DNA of 64,000 nt from NCBI RefSeq assembly GCF_033115175.1, contig NC_084847.1, positions 43,137,905 through 43,201,904 on the forward strand, in the 5' to 3' direction. This document shows, piece after piece, positions 33,411 to 45,590 of the stretch (position 1 is its first letter; each line of letters begins with the position of its first letter). Position numbers and translations under genes: made by a program. The notes under the pieces were generated by a model. That model had not been told where the DNA came from. It searched no databases and saw only the letters and a program-made list of their open reading frames with translations. The stretch comes from Lepus europaeus. Its lineage: Eukaryota; Chordata; Mammalia; Lagomorpha; Leporidae.

Positions 33411-34070
33411 AAAAAAGGTTTATTTGGGGGACCGGCGCTGTGACGCAGCGGGTTAACGCCCTGGCCTGAAGCACTGGCATCCCATATGGGCATCGGTTCT
33501 AGTCCTGGCTGCTCCTCTTCCGATACAGCTCCCAATTAATGTACCTGGGAAAGCAGAAGGAGATGGCCCAAGTGCTTGGGCCCCTGCACCCATGTGAGAG
33601 ACCCGGAAGAAGCTCCTGGCTCCTGGCTTTGGATTGGCGCAGCTCCGGCTGTTTCGGCCAATTGGGGAGTGAACCATCGAATGGAAGACCTCTCTCTCTC
33701 TCTCTCTCTCTGCCTCTCCTCTCTCTGTGTAACTCTGACTTTCAAATAAATAAATAAATAATTTTTTAAAAAAAAGGTTTATTTGTTTATTTGGAAGGGA
33801 GAGTTAGAGAGAGAGAGAGAGAGAGAGAACGAGAGCAGTTCCATCTATTGGTTCACTCCCTGTATGGCACAACAGTCAGAGCTGAGCCAGGCTGCAGCCA
33901 GGAGCCTAGACTTTCATCTGGGTCTCCCATGTGGGTGCAGGGGCCCAAGGACCTGGGCCATCTTCCACTATTTTCCCAGGCGCATTAGCAGAGAGCTGGA
34001 TTGGAAGTGGAGCAGCCGGGACTCATATGGGTACTCATAGGGGATACCAGCACTGCAGCACTGGCCCCAA
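33411..34070 (-). mobile_element. C SINE split by a younger SINE
   Basis: The reversed 3' end AAAAAAGGTTTATTTG starts at 33,411 and resumes at 33,773. The element ends CACTGGCCCC near 34,070. The repeat of AAAAAGGTTTATTTG is the target duplication of the inner copy. Confidence 0.9.
33427..33770 (+). mobile_element. Younger C SINE nested in an older one
   Basis: Full-length plus copy, GGACCGGCGCTGTGACGCAGCGGG to CAAATAAATAAATAAATAATTTTTT, flanked by AAAAAGGTTTATTTG on both sides. Confidence 0.95.
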
Positions 34071-34349
34071 CTTTGATGAAGTAAGTGCTCATTAAACATC
34101 CACTGTTGCTATTGTGAGGATTAAATGAACAAAACACGCATCTGTTCAGGAGTTGTTACAAAATAGGTGCTTAACAGGTGTTTCCCCAGTACTGTTTTCA
34201 CATGGAGTGGCTGGGAAAACAAGGTGAGGGACCGTCAGGACTCTGGGGGCTGATTATTCAGGCTGCAGTGTAACTTCTGCAATGCCATTCGTTCTGCCCG
34301 CACCTGCTGCACACCAGGTGGCTTGTCCTGTGCTCTGGAAGCCTCCTCA

Positions 34350-34465
34350 TTAAACCCTTTCTGTGGCACTTTTGTGACCCCTGTTTCACTGAGGCCCAGA
34401 GGTGCCATGACTTTCTCACATATTCCAAAACTAGCACAGGAAAAAGCCAGGATTTGAACCCACTT
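34350..34465 (-). repeat. MIR-like fragment
   Basis: GTTTCACTGAGGCCCAGAGGTGCCATGAC...GCCAGGATTTGAACCC. Contains the conserved MIR words GAGGCCCAGAG and AGGATTTGAACCC. Orientation uncertain. Confidence 0.6.
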
Positions 34466-34587
34466 TTTTTTTGAGCAATATCCACCCTCCTTGGTCTCTT
34501 GTGGGCCACTTCCACTGATTTGGTCCCATTGTACCCAGTGCTGATATTAAAAACCTCTTCCCTTTAACTCACTTTAAAAAGATCTCA

Positions 34588-34905
34588 GCTGGGGCCTGTG
34601 CTGTGGCATAGTGGGTAGAGCTTCCACCTGCAGTGCAGGCATCCCATATGGGCGCTGGTTCGAGTACTGGCTACTCTGTTTTCAATCCAGTTCCCTGCCA
34701 ATGTATCTGGGAAAGCAGTGGGAGATGACCCAAGTGTTTGGGCTCCTGCCATTCATCAGACCCTGATGGAATTCCAGGCTCCTGGGTTTAGTTTGGCCCA
34801 GGCCTTGCTGTCACAGCCCATTTGAGGAGTGAACCAGTGGCTGGAAGATCTCTCTCTCCCTCTCTCTCTCACTCTAACTTTCAAATAAATAAAATAAATC
34901 CTAAA
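34588..34905 (+). mobile_element. C SINE
   Basis: GGGGCCTGTGCTGTGGCATAGTGGGTAGAGC to CAAATAAATAAAATAAATCC. Confidence 0.92.
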
Positions 34906-35109
34906 ACATAAAGCTTGCTAGGACATGGAAGCTGCTTGTTGTGGTGAGACTGTGCCCCTAGATGCTCACCCCCAAAGCTGACATTGACGGTACTGGCAGG
35001 TGGGGAGTGTGAGAGGGAGTTAGGGCTAGGGGAGGTCAGGAGGAAGAGAGACTCGAGCCAGCACACTCACTGTGTGTTGCCATGCAATGGCCCCCACATG
35101 CATGTCACA

Positions 35110-35400
35110 GCAAGAAGGTCCTGGCCAGGGGCCAGCATTTGACTTTATGGCTAGGACACCCACATTCCATCCCCAGCTCCGACCATGGACTCCAGATTCC
35201 TGCCAGTGCAGACCATGGGAGGGGGCAGCAGGGATGGCTCACGTGATTGGGTTCCTGTCACCCATGTGGGAGATCTGGATTGAGTTCCTGGCTCCCAGCT
35301 TCAGCCCTGGCTAGACCCATTGCTGGCATCTGGGGAGTGAAGCAGCAGACAGGAGCTCTCTCTCGGTGTCTGGCTCTGAGCCTCTCTGCTGCTCGGAAGA
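35110..35400 (+). mobile_element. Old C SINE
   Basis: Diverged, recognised by CACCCATGTGGGAGATCTGGATTGAGTTCCTGGCTCCCAGC. Confidence 0.75.
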
Positions 35401-37198
35401 AAGAAGGCTTTCCAGAGCCATGAGCCAAGCACACTGCTGGTCTGTATAAACTACCTGGCCTCAAGTACTTTGTGACAGCAACAGGAAATGGACAAAGACA
35501 CTGCCCATCCAGTTGGAGCATCTTAGGTGGTGGCACATTGCCATAGATGTGTGGTGATTTATCTAAAGCCACACAGCAGACCTAACTCTGGAAAGGACGA
35601 TGTCCAGGTATTCCTTGCCCTTCCCAGAAGTACGTGTGTGCACCCACGCTCGTGTCTCAGGGTAAGTCCTACCTGGCCACGGAGGGAGATCAGCTCTATC
35701 CTCAGAGGCTTCCAGGTTTCCATGTCAAAGTTGAACTGGGGCCCAGTGAGGCTGAGCAGCTCCAGGAAACACACAGTGAGTGAGCTGGGGCAGTGGGGGA
35801 GCTGGGGTCTGGAGCATGTGGGGAGGTCCACATGACCCTGAAGCGGGACCATGGCTGCCTGCAGTGAAGATGGGGTGGACTCGGGCCAGCAGCAGCCTTC
35901 AGTCTGCTGTCCAATCCACTTCCTTCCTCCAAACATCAGTGCCATTGTACCTTTGTGCTTTCTGGAACAGATCTTGTGTGCAGAGGTCATGGCGCAGCTG
36001 ATGTGTTGAATATTTTTAACTTGGAGAAAACAGGCCTGGGCCCTGTGCACCTCCTGCCAGGCAGTCATACCTCCTTGGGACCAGGAATGTAGTTTACTTC
36101 CTGCCTTCCATAGCCTCTCCTACTCCCACCTTACTGCCCTGGCAGCCCCCTCTTCTCAAGGCTAGATGGCTAAAGAGTTGGGAATTCTCCTAAAACTCTT
36201 AAACCTAGCACTGAGAGATGATAGAAATATGGTGACACAGGCGATTCCTGCAGGCTTGTGGGGTGGCAGGGGGCAGTGGGTGGGCCAGCCCTGGTGGCTG
36301 GCTGGTTGTGGAATTCAGAGGCATAGATGCAGGGAGAAAGAAGCACAATCACAGCTCCCTGAGATGGAGCTCTCGCTGTGGGCCAGCGGAATCTGTCTCC
36401 ATCTCCACAAAGCCCCAGGAGCTGTGTGAGGAGGGTACTATTATCCACTGCCCATTGTCTTGCAGGCAGCATCATGGAGCTCAGAGACACTGGAGCAACT
36501 GCCCCAAGGTCACACAGCCAGGAAATTGCAGGGCTGGGCCCATTCTTCTGTTCTGCACAAACATGGATCTACACAGGCCACATGCATGCACACACAACAC
36601 AGCCTGCAACACAATGAACAACAGGGAGGCATAGACAAGGCATGACAGATGCAGGGTGCATGCCTGCATGGACTTGCACACGCGTTCGGAGATCGAGAGC
36701 AGAGAGCTCACCTGACTGTCTGGAGCTGGGCCAGCGCTCTGTCCCTCAGATGCTGGGAGCATCAGCTTCCTTCTGCAGCCACCCCCCTCCCCGCCTCCAC
36801 CAGGTGCTCTCCACCATGGCTCCAGCCAACTCCCCAGATATGCTGAACGCCCTGGGATGCCTCAACTCACAGGCAGTGGGGGGTGCCCAGACCACCCACA
36901 GATGTCTGCTGCACCAGCCAGCCCCAGCCTCAGAGGAGCCAGACACCAAGGGGAGGAGGGAAGCTCTGCCAGGCAAGGCCTCAGCACTTGGACCGTGCAG
37001 CACAGTAGCGGCCTGCTGCTGGAGAGGGGCTGGGTTCTGGGCTCCCAGGAGAAACCTCCTGAGACTCAGCCCAGCTGGAAGCCACTGTGAGGCATGGGGC
37101 TGGGCCTCAGTCTCCACATCTGTGCCTAGCAGGTGAGAGGGCCAGCTTGGCCCCACGAGCGTGTCATGGGGCCGTCCCCACTTAGAACTGAGGGGCGT
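35401..37198. other. Unique sequence, no gene seen
   Basis: A MIR-like fragment lies at about 36,425-36,545 (CATCATGGAGCTCAGAGACAC...GGTCACACAGCCAGGAAATTGCAGGGCTGG). Otherwise no supported feature. Confidence 0.5.
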
Positions 37199-37199
37199 T

Positions 37200-37531
37200 G
37201 GGGCCAGTGCTGTGGAGCAGTAGGTTAATCCTCCGCCTACGGTGCCAGCACCCCAAATGGACACCGGTTCTAGTCCCACCTGCCCCTCTTCCAATCCAGC
37301 TCTCTGCTATGGCCTGGGAAAGCAGTGGAGGATGGCCCAAGTCCTTGGGCCCCTGCAATCACATGGAAGACTGGGAAGAAACAACTGGCTCCTGGCTTCA
37401 GATCGGCACAGCTCCGGCTGCTGTGGCCATCTGGGGAGTGAACCAACAGAAGGAGGACCTTTCTCTCTGTCTCTACCTCTCACTGTCTCTCTACCTCTCA
37501 CATAAATAAATAAAATCTTAAAGAAAAAAAG
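37200..37531 (+). mobile_element. C SINE
   Basis: GGGGCCAGTGCTGTGGAGCAGTAGGTTAATCC to CACATAAATAAATAAAATC. Confidence 0.93.
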
Positions 37532-38930
37532 ATAATTGAGGGGCATGGGAAAGATTGCCCATGATGAGGCCAGCAGGCTGACACCACTGGGCTGGGAGAC
37601 CCTGGCTGGCTCGCTCTTTGAAGGTGGGCAGCCTCTGCTATGGCCACATGAACAGGATGCAGGAATTAAGACTGCGTACATCATGCTGCGCTCACATCTC
37701 CTTGTCGCCCGAGACACTCTTCTCAGGGAAGCACTTGCCAGCCTTGGGATGGAGGGCGTTAAGGCCCACAGCATCACGTGGACCTGGCTGGAGGCTGGGT
37801 GAGATTCCACATTGCTTCTCTTTAAGAGGCAACAAAAGAAAGCACCCAACGCATGTCCAGGGCTCCATCCCACCAGGACTTTGTCCACTACGTGACTTTG
37901 GAAACCTCTCTGAGCCTATTATCTCATCTGTAAAATGGGGACGAATGAGAAAGCAGATGTGGCAGGCTTGGCAGGGCAGGCCCAGGGCACCAGTGTCCCA
38001 GAGAGAGGAAGGAGTGGGTGTGATGCAGCCCAGTGTCAGCAGTGTCCCGCCCGGGTCCCAGCTTAGGGCTGGCTGTAGAGGATGTGTGACTTGGTTTTTC
38101 CAGGCTTCTCACCTGTAATAGACTGTAGGTTCTGGCCTCTATCAATCTCCCCTCTCAGACACAAATGCCTGTGACTGGTGCCTGCACTGCCCGCTCTGAT
38201 GTGGACCCACAAAGAGCAGAGCGGGGCTGTTATTTTGAGGGCTGTTACCACGCTTCCCTCTGAGGGGTCTCCGCTGCCACTGGCCTGCCATTCCCACAGC
38301 TGGTGGCAGAGCTCTGAGCTGGTTCTCAAGGGCAAGGGCCTGGACAGAGGGTGGCAGCCCCGCCCTGGGTGGGGGTTACAGTTACACCCTAAGGGTGGGG
38401 GACCTCCCTGCCCCTCCTGGCTCTTCCCCTCCTCCCTCTCTCCTTATTTTGGCAGCCTGAGCACCCACTATGTGCTCCCAGGGCTTCCCTAGGTAATCAC
38501 TATCCATAATGAAGTCATGGCTCAGAGAGGGACAGGGTATTCCCCAAGGACACACAGCAGGAAAGGACACTGGCTGCCTCCCCCTCCCCCACCTCTACCT
38601 CCTCCCCCACTCCTGCACTCCCTTCCTCCCTCCCCTCCCATTTCCCCTTCCTTCCTCTCTCCTGGTTCTTTCCCCAGAAGTCTCCTTGTCCCTGTTCTTC
38701 CTGTGGTGATCCAGGAAATCCTGATGCAGGGAGCCCGTGACAGCTTCTCCTACAGCCCAGCCTGTGTGCCTAGCTCACCCTGTGCCTCCCACCCCCACAC
38801 AGCTCTGGAGGGCTCTGAAGGAGAAGCCTCTGGCATAAAGCTGGGGCTTGGTCTGGACTCCTTGCTTGTGTCCCCCACAACTGAGGCCCATACTTTCTCT
38901 ATGTTGTCTGAAGCACACACACCTTGCTTG
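37532..38930. other. Unique sequence, no gene seen
   Basis: Has a CCTCCC-rich pyrimidine stretch at 38,575-38,660. No exon recognised. Confidence 0.5.
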
Positions 38931-39234
38931 TTTAAAGAGTTTGTTTGTTTGAAAGGCAGAGTAGCAGAGAGAGAGAGAGGAGAGAGAGAGAACTCTTTCA
39001 TCTGCTGATTCTCTCCCCACATGCCCCAACAGGCACATCCAGGGCTGAGTCAGCCTGAAGCTAGAGCCGGGAACTCCATCCGGGTCTGCCATGTGGATGG
39101 CAGGGCCCCAAGCACCTGGGCCATCACCTGCTCTCTCCTGGCAGGAAGCTGGACTGGAAGTGGAGGTGGGACTTGAACCCAGGCACATGGACAGCCCCAG
39201 TGGTGTCTTAGCCAGCAGCACAACACCAACCCCT
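38931..39234 (-). mobile_element. C SINE
   Basis: GTTTGTTTGTTTGAAAGGCAGAGTAGCAGAGAGAG to GCACAACACCAACCCC. Confidence 0.9.
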
Positions 39235-39459
39235 AGCCAGGAACACTTTAAATGGAGAGGTTGGACATCACCACCAGGTGCACAAGGCCTAGGTTGGCAG
39301 GTCCACACCCACTTAACACACAGCATCTGCCCCTCACAGAACCCTCTCAGGGACCTGGGTTTTGCCCAATTTGTCATGGACGATTGGGGAGCTCCAAGAT
39401 GGTTTGCCTTCTCCCAGTGGAGGCACAATTTCAAATGACCCCTAGTTGAGGCAGGTTGA

Positions 39460-39690
39460 GATGTCCACCAAGCTGGCCTGTATCCCACCTTGGAGGTCCT
39501 TGCTCTGCTCCTGATTACAGCTTCCTGTTGCTGATGTGCACCCTGGGATGTAGCAGGTGACAGCTCAAGTACTTGAGTCCCTGCCACCCCGTGGGAGACC
39601 TGGATGGGGTTCCTGGCTCCCAACCCAGCATTCCCCCCCCCCACTCCCACAGTCAGACTCCATCTCTCTGCATTTCAAATAAATGAAAAA
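39460..39690 (+). mobile_element. Old C SINE fragment
   Basis: GCTCTGCTCCTGATTACAGCTTCCTG...CTGCATTTCAAATAAATG, interrupted by a C run at 39,631. Confidence 0.7.
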
Positions 39691-40047
39691 GAAAGAAAGG
39701 AAAATGTGAACATTAATCCAAACGATAATAAGGACAACTATTGATATCACAACTCCAGATAGGCCTGGCGGGTGCAGGCTGTGTGACACTGGATGAGTCC
39801 CTGCATCTCTCTGACCTCTGCTGTCCTCATCCATGGGAACAGCTTCCTTCTGGTCCCTGACTCACAGCTGGAGGGTGAGGATGGACTGGGGTTGTGTCTC
39901 TGAGCAGACTAGCAGGGATTCAGTAAACAAAAGTGGCGCAGATTGTTTATCCTTAGGTACTTGCGAAAGACCTCAAAATGTTTGTGGAAGCAGAATTAAA
40001 AGGTGATGCTTCTGTAGGTGCAAAAATTTTGAAATCTGTGCCTAGCT

Positions 40048-40403
40048 TTTTTTAAACGATTTATTTATTTATTTGAAAGTCAGAGTTACACAGAGAGAGG
40101 AGAGGTAAAGAGAAAAAGAGAGCAAGAGCGAGAGAGAGAGAGAGGTCTTCCATCCACTGGTTCACTCCCCAATTGGCTACAATGGCTGGAACTGTGCTGA
40201 TCTGAAGCCAGGAGCCAGGAGCTTCTTCTGGGTCACCCACACAGGTGCAGGGGCCCAAGGACTTGGGCCATCTTCTACTGCTTCCCCAGGCCATAGCAGA
40301 GAGCTGGATTGGAAGAGGAGCAGCTGGGACTAGAACTGGCGCCTATATGGGATGCTGGCGCTTCAGGCCATGGTGTTAACCTGCTGTGTCACAGCCTCAG
40401 CCC
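40048..40403 (-). mobile_element. C SINE
   Basis: GATTTATTTATTTATTTGAAAGTCAGAG to CTGTGTCACAGCCTCAGCCCC. Confidence 0.93.
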
Positions 40404-40431
40404 CTTGTGCCTAGCCTTTATGTGTGTCTGT

Positions 40432-40640
40432 GTTTTTTTAATATTTATTTATTTATTTATTTATTTATTTATTTGAGAGAGAGAGAGAAGGAAAGTCTTC
40501 CATCTGCTGGTCACTCCCCAGTTGGCTGCAAAGGCCAGAGCTGGGATAAGCTGAAGCCAGGAGCTTCTTCTGGGTCTCCCACATGAGTTCAGGGGCCCAG
40601 CACTGCTTTCCCAGGCCGTCAGCAGAGATCAATGCCCAGC
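40432..40640 (-). mobile_element. C SINE 3' part with (TATT)n
   Basis: A run of TTTATTTATT units (40,438-40,475) precedes GAGAGAGAAGGAAAGTCTTCCATC. The head of the element is missing. Confidence 0.88.
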
Positions 40641-40777
40641 TTTTGTAGCACAACATGATCTCCAAAGAATTTTTGAGGGCACCTTCTAGATATCAGTTTG
40701 ATGTGTTTTACACTAAAATATAATTAATTTTTAGTTCCATATTCTATGACCTCTTTATTTTTAATTTGTTATTGTCT

Positions 40778-41035
40778 TCTTTTTTTGAAAGGGAGAGAGA
40801 CAGAGAGATCTCCCACTTACTGGTTCACTCCCCGAATGCCTACAAAAGCCAGGGCTAGCACAGGTAGAAGCCAGGAAGCCTGGAGCTCCATCTGGGTCTC
40901 TCACGTGGGTGGCATCACCTTGAGCCATCACCTGCTGCCTTCCCAGGGTGCACATCAGCAGACAGCCAGATGGAAAACAGCACTGCTGGAACTCAAACCA
41001 GGCACTCCAACATGAGCTCCACCTCTGCGCGTGAC
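40778..41035 (-). mobile_element. Old C SINE
   Basis: TTTTTTTGAAAGGGAGAGAGACAG to GAACTCAAACCAGGCAC. Confidence 0.8.
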
Positions 41036-44010
41036 ACCTGCCCCACCCTGCACGAGCTTGCTGGAGTGCCCTTGTCCATGTCACTCACTTTGTGTGTCAG
41101 TTTCCTGTCACTGTAGGAAGGATCCACCCTGGACTGAGGACTTCAGCACTTGGCGATCCTCTGCTGCAGGGTGTGTGGGCCAAATGGTTCCATTTGAGGA
41201 TTTCTCTCCAGCTGTCCTGGGGTGGCAGGGCCTGATCAGAGCTGGAAGATCTGCTGTCAAGGTGGCTTCCCTCAAACAGATCTCATTCATTTTTCCAACA
41301 AAGCTTCCAGGCAGATGCCCATTTCAAAGAGGAGCAAGTGGAGGCTTGGGGCTCAAAGACTCCCTCATCTACAGACACACCCAGGGTGATTCCAGATCTG
41401 TGTTCTTCACTCTCCCCTGCATCTCAGGGGCCTGGCTGGGACAGAAGCTACTTAGGGGCCACCTGGCTGCTGGCCAGTGCGGGCAGGGCAGGGTGCAATC
41501 AACACAGATGGCCTATCCCAACTCCCCCGCCGAGGAAGGCAGCAGAAGCAGCATGTTGGTGAGGCTGAAGGCATTTTTGTTGACAAGCAAATGTCCGTAT
41601 TATGCTGCAACAAATGGCTGGAGATGCAGTTGCAAACACAGTTGCTCACCAGCCCCTGGTTTTGTTTTCTCCTTCAAACAGAAAAAAAAAATCTTCGCTG
41701 CCACCAAATGGGATGAGCAAAGCTGGCTGTGTCGTAGATCTTCCACACCTGCCCTAGTGGGTGCTTGGGGGTCGGGTAGCTTAGCCCTTTCACTTCAACC
41801 AGGGGCATATTTGGTGGTGGGGGGGTATCTTTTCAGGCTGTGGGGGAACTGCTGACCCTGGGGAGGGGCTGTGCTCCCAGACAGAGAAGGAGCTTGGGCA
41901 TGACATGGAACATCAGATCAGTCGTGGGCAGTCCAGTGCCTGGCTCAGTCAGGCTCTGATGATCCGGCTGACTCTGAGAAAGACAGTGTTCCGCAACACC
42001 CCCTGCCCCGCTGTGCTCAGACCCTCACTGGGGATAGGTGGTGGGAGGGTCCAGGCCCCAGCCCTGGAGTCTGGCTCATGGGGCTGGGGACAGAGACCTG
42101 CACATCTGCCATTTCCAACGCACCACTGTCCCTTCCCAGGGTGCTGCTGCTGGGAGTTGTGTGGCCGGGACTCGACCCCATGCTCTGATGCAGGACGCTG
42201 TGCCAAAAGATCAGCCCCAGAAGATACCATTTGTTTACTTCCCTTGCTGTAGCCACACCCCTGGCCTGGCCACGCCTACCTTCCCCAGGACTTTCCTGGG
42301 CTCTGGGCCATCAGCCTACCTGCTTTGTGGGCTAAGGGTGTGTGTAGCTTTGACACCTGGCTGTTGCTTTTAGTTTCTCACCTTCAGATTCTCACCTCTG
42401 CGTGGTGAGGGTCCCCGAGAAGACTTGTGGCTGCCTGGGCCCTGATGCTGAGACCTCAGGCACTGGCAGAGTGGCTGAGACCAGGATCCTGGGCCCCCTG
42501 GGGCTGCTTCCCTGGCTGAGACTAGAGAAGCGTGTCACCTCCCAGGGACCAGGATACAGGATGGATCCCCTGGATGGGATGTCTGGAGGCCGGGTGACTC
42601 CGACAGGTGAGGCTTGGAGAGGTAAAAGTGTCCAAGGTCACCAGCTGCATGTTGGTCTCCCTGGGGCTTGGATTCAGCTGGTTTACCCCTGCCACTGAAG
42701 GCCAGCCCAAATTAGAAGTGGTCCTTCTTTCTCTCCTGTATGGTGATCAGTCCCTGACTTGGTCACCCTGAGCCCTGCCTGGGCCCATGTCTTCCCCATC
42801 CTGTTCCCCATAGCTCCCTGCCTGTGGTTGAAGCAGGGGGAAGGGAATGGAAGAAGGGCAGTCAACAAAGCCAGTTCCAGCATCTACTCCTTTGGGGACC
42901 CTGGTTAGTCCATCTCTTACAGGAAGCCTGCCAGGATTGCCCCAATCACAGGAACCTCACCTGCCTCTTTCTGACATCAAAGAGCCTGGACTACTTGTGG
43001 CATTCTGCCCCATTCCCCTTCCCCCACCCTCTGAGCAGCACCTACAGTGGTGAACCATGTAGTAGCTAATGGCACAGTCTCTGGGTTCAGAGAGTCCGGG
43101 TTGTACCTAGCTCTGTCACTGGACATGTGGGCCCCTCTTGCCCTGAGGTTCTGTGTCAGCATCTCCAGCAGCAGAAGGTCATCCTGAGGACTGAATCAGA
43201 ATGTAGAGGTGTCTTCCATTGTTAAGTCTTCATGGACTGAATCTGGGAGATTTAGCAGGCAGCAGCTACAGTCAGAAGCAGCTTGCTTTCCCCAGTAGAG
43301 CTTCTTGTAGCTTGCTAAAAGCAAAGAGCTGTGACCAATGGCTGCATTCCTCCTGTGTCAGGGCTGCTGGCGGAAGCCAGCAGAGGCATTTGGGCAGGGT
43401 ACCCAGCCCGTGCGACAGCAGCAGGGCCAATGAGCAGACAACTCCATGAGCTGTGCACCCAACTCCTCTCTCCTGGGCCCATTCTGCAGCTTGGGGCACC
43501 CATCTCGGGCTGCTAAGCACTGTCCGTGGGAGTCTTGTGACAGGGACCCTCTTTGCTCAGTAGCATCCCTGCCAGACCCAGTCGCAGGAGAAGCCCTGGT
43601 CAGCAGGCAGATGAATCAGTGATCTAGATACATGTTCCCAGTAATGTTTTCTTCCTGAAGGGCTGTGCATGGATTTCTTCTCATTAATGCTCTGAGGGGG
43701 CAAAAAAAAGAAACAAAACAACAACAACAACAACAAAAAAAAAAAACAAACAAACCCTTAGGCTTCAGTGCTGGAGAATTCAGTTTAAGCAAAATGGCAA
43801 AATGCAGAGGGGAATGCTACAATTTGCTTCTTTTTGATTTTGTCTCTTGCTGGCTTGAAGGATTGGGTTCTATAACAGGTCAATTTCAGACCATTTGATG
43901 TTGATACATGAAGATCCCAAGGGATTATTGAATACAATTTTTATCCAGCTGCGATGGGGTTGACTGTTAAATATAGAGTTCCACCCCTGTTTTCCAGGTG
44001 GTGAAAAATC
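41036..44010. other. Unique sequence, no gene seen
   Basis: Nearly 3 kb with few repeats. A CAA/A-rich patch lies at 43,700-43,755. The longest frame (41,031-41,855 plus, 274 aa) has no domain I recognise and is not splice-bounded. Confidence 0.45.
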
Positions 44011-44011
44011 T

Positions 44012-44665
44012 TTTTAAAGGGTCTATCTATTTTATTTTAAAAGCAGAGTGGCATGTGGGGGGGAGGGGGCAGGAATCTTCCATCTACTTCTTCACTCCCC
44101 AAAGGCACACAATGGTCAGGGCTGGTCCAGCACAAAGCCAGGAGCCACAAACTCCATTCAGGTCATTCACATGGGTGGCATGGACCCAAGTATTCATAGC
44201 ATCTTCCTCTGCGTTCACAGAAGGAAACTGGATCAAAAGTAGAGCAACAGGAGGCTGGCGCTGTGGCATAGCAGGTAAAGCTGCCGCCTGCAGTGCTGGC
44301 ATCCCATATGGATGCCAGTTTGAGTCCCAGCTGCTCAACTTCCCATCCAACTCTCTGCTATGGCCTGGGAAAGCAGTAGAAGATGGCCCAAGTCCTTGGG
44401 GCCCTGCACCCACGTGGGAGACCCGGAAGAGGCTCCTGGCTCCAGATCAGCACAGCTCTGGTCATTGCAGCCATCTGGGGAGTGAACCAATGCATGGAAG
44501 ACCTCTCTCTCCCTCTCTTTCCCTCTCTGCCTCTGACTCTCTGTAACTCTTTCAAGCAAATAAATATTTTAAAAAATTAGAACAACAGGACTTGAATTGG
44601 CACCAATATATGCGATGCTAACCTCACAGATGGTGGCTTACACTCTGTGCCACAATACTGGCCCC
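44012..44665 (-). mobile_element. Old C SINE split by a younger SINE
   Basis: Two halves, 44,012-44,250 and 44,576-44,665 (ending CACAATACTGGCCCC), flank the plus copy. AGAGCAACAGG and AGAACAACAGG are its target duplication. Confidence 0.88.
44252..44575 (+). mobile_element. C SINE nested in an older one
   Basis: GGCTGGCGCTGTGGCATAGCAGG to CAAGCAAATAAATATTTTAAAAAATT. Confidence 0.92.
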
Positions 44666-44713
44666 AGAAAATCCTCTTACAGTGAAGCACTGGGGGCCAG
44701 TGATTGAAATTAT

Positions 44714-45048
44714 ATGGTGGCTGGCACTGCGGCTCAATAGGCTAATCCTCTGCCTGCAGCACAGGCACTCCGGGTTCTAGTCCTGGTCAGGGTGCTGGAT
44801 TCTGTCCTGGTTGCTCCTCTTCCAGTCCAGCTCTCTGTTGTGGCCCGGGAGTGCAGTGGAGGATGGCCCAGGTCCTTGGGCCCTAAACCCACATGGGAGA
44901 CCAGGAGAAGCACCTGGCTCCTGGCTTTGGATCAGCATGGTGCGCTGGCCACAGCATGCCGGTCACAGCGGCCATTTAGGGGTGAACCAACAGAAAAGGA
45001 AGACCTTTCTGTCTGTCTCTCTCACTGTCCACTCTGCCTGTCAAAAAG
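44714..45048 (+). mobile_element. C SINE
   Basis: GGCTGGCACTGCGGCTCAATAGGC to CACTCTGCCTGTCAAAAAG, of the CCTGTCAAAA-tailed subfamily. Its tail has expanded into the GAAG repeat. Confidence 0.93.
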
Positions 45049-45212
45049 AAAGGAAGGAAGGAAGGAAGGAAGGAAGGAAGGAAGGAAGGAAGGAAGGAAG
45101 GAAGGAAGGAAGGAAGGAAGGAAAAAAGGAAGGAAGGGAGGAAGGGAGGGAGGGAGGGAGGGAGGGAGGAAGCAAGGGAGGGAGGAAGCAAGGGAGGAAG
45201 GAAGAAAGAAAT
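45049..45212 (+). repeat. (GGAA)n / (GGGA)n microsatellite
   Basis: About 160 bp of GAAGGAAGG changing into GGGAGGGAGG, starting at a SINE A-tail. Confidence 0.97.
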
Positions 45213-45526
45213 TATATAAGACAAGTATAAGAACATGGCCATAGAATAAAAAATGAATGATTGAGCAGTTTCTGGTGTGGCAGAGGAGAGTAAAAACGTG
45301 CATAAGAATACACACACACACACGTCATTAAATGGGGAAAAGTTACCTCTCTCTGTTGTAAATTTAAATGCAGTCTAGAGTAGTGTAGGCCATTTGTAAG
45401 GTATGCTGAGCTAATGGATTCATAATGACTTTTAAAGCATCACTCAGGTGAGATATATTGCTCATTTTTAATTGTATATAATTATACTTTTTCATAATCT
45501 AAGGCAACATAGCTAAAGTAAATCTA

Positions 45527-45590
45527 GAGGCCAGCGCTGTGGTGTAGTGGGTAAAGTTGCCACCTTCAGTGCTGGCATCTCTATTGGCTT
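45527..45590 (+). mobile_element. C SINE 5' fragment
   Basis: GAGGCCAGCGCTGTGGTGTAGTGGGTAAAGTTGCC only. Confidence 0.85.

Noticed and set aside
38775-39650. 291-aa minus-strand frame
   Set aside because: Crosses a C SINE and unique DNA; a chance frame with typical SINE-derived words.
45022-45323. Pro/Ser/Phe-rich and Lys/Gly/Arg-rich frames
   Set aside because: Translation of the GGAA repeat and SINE tail.
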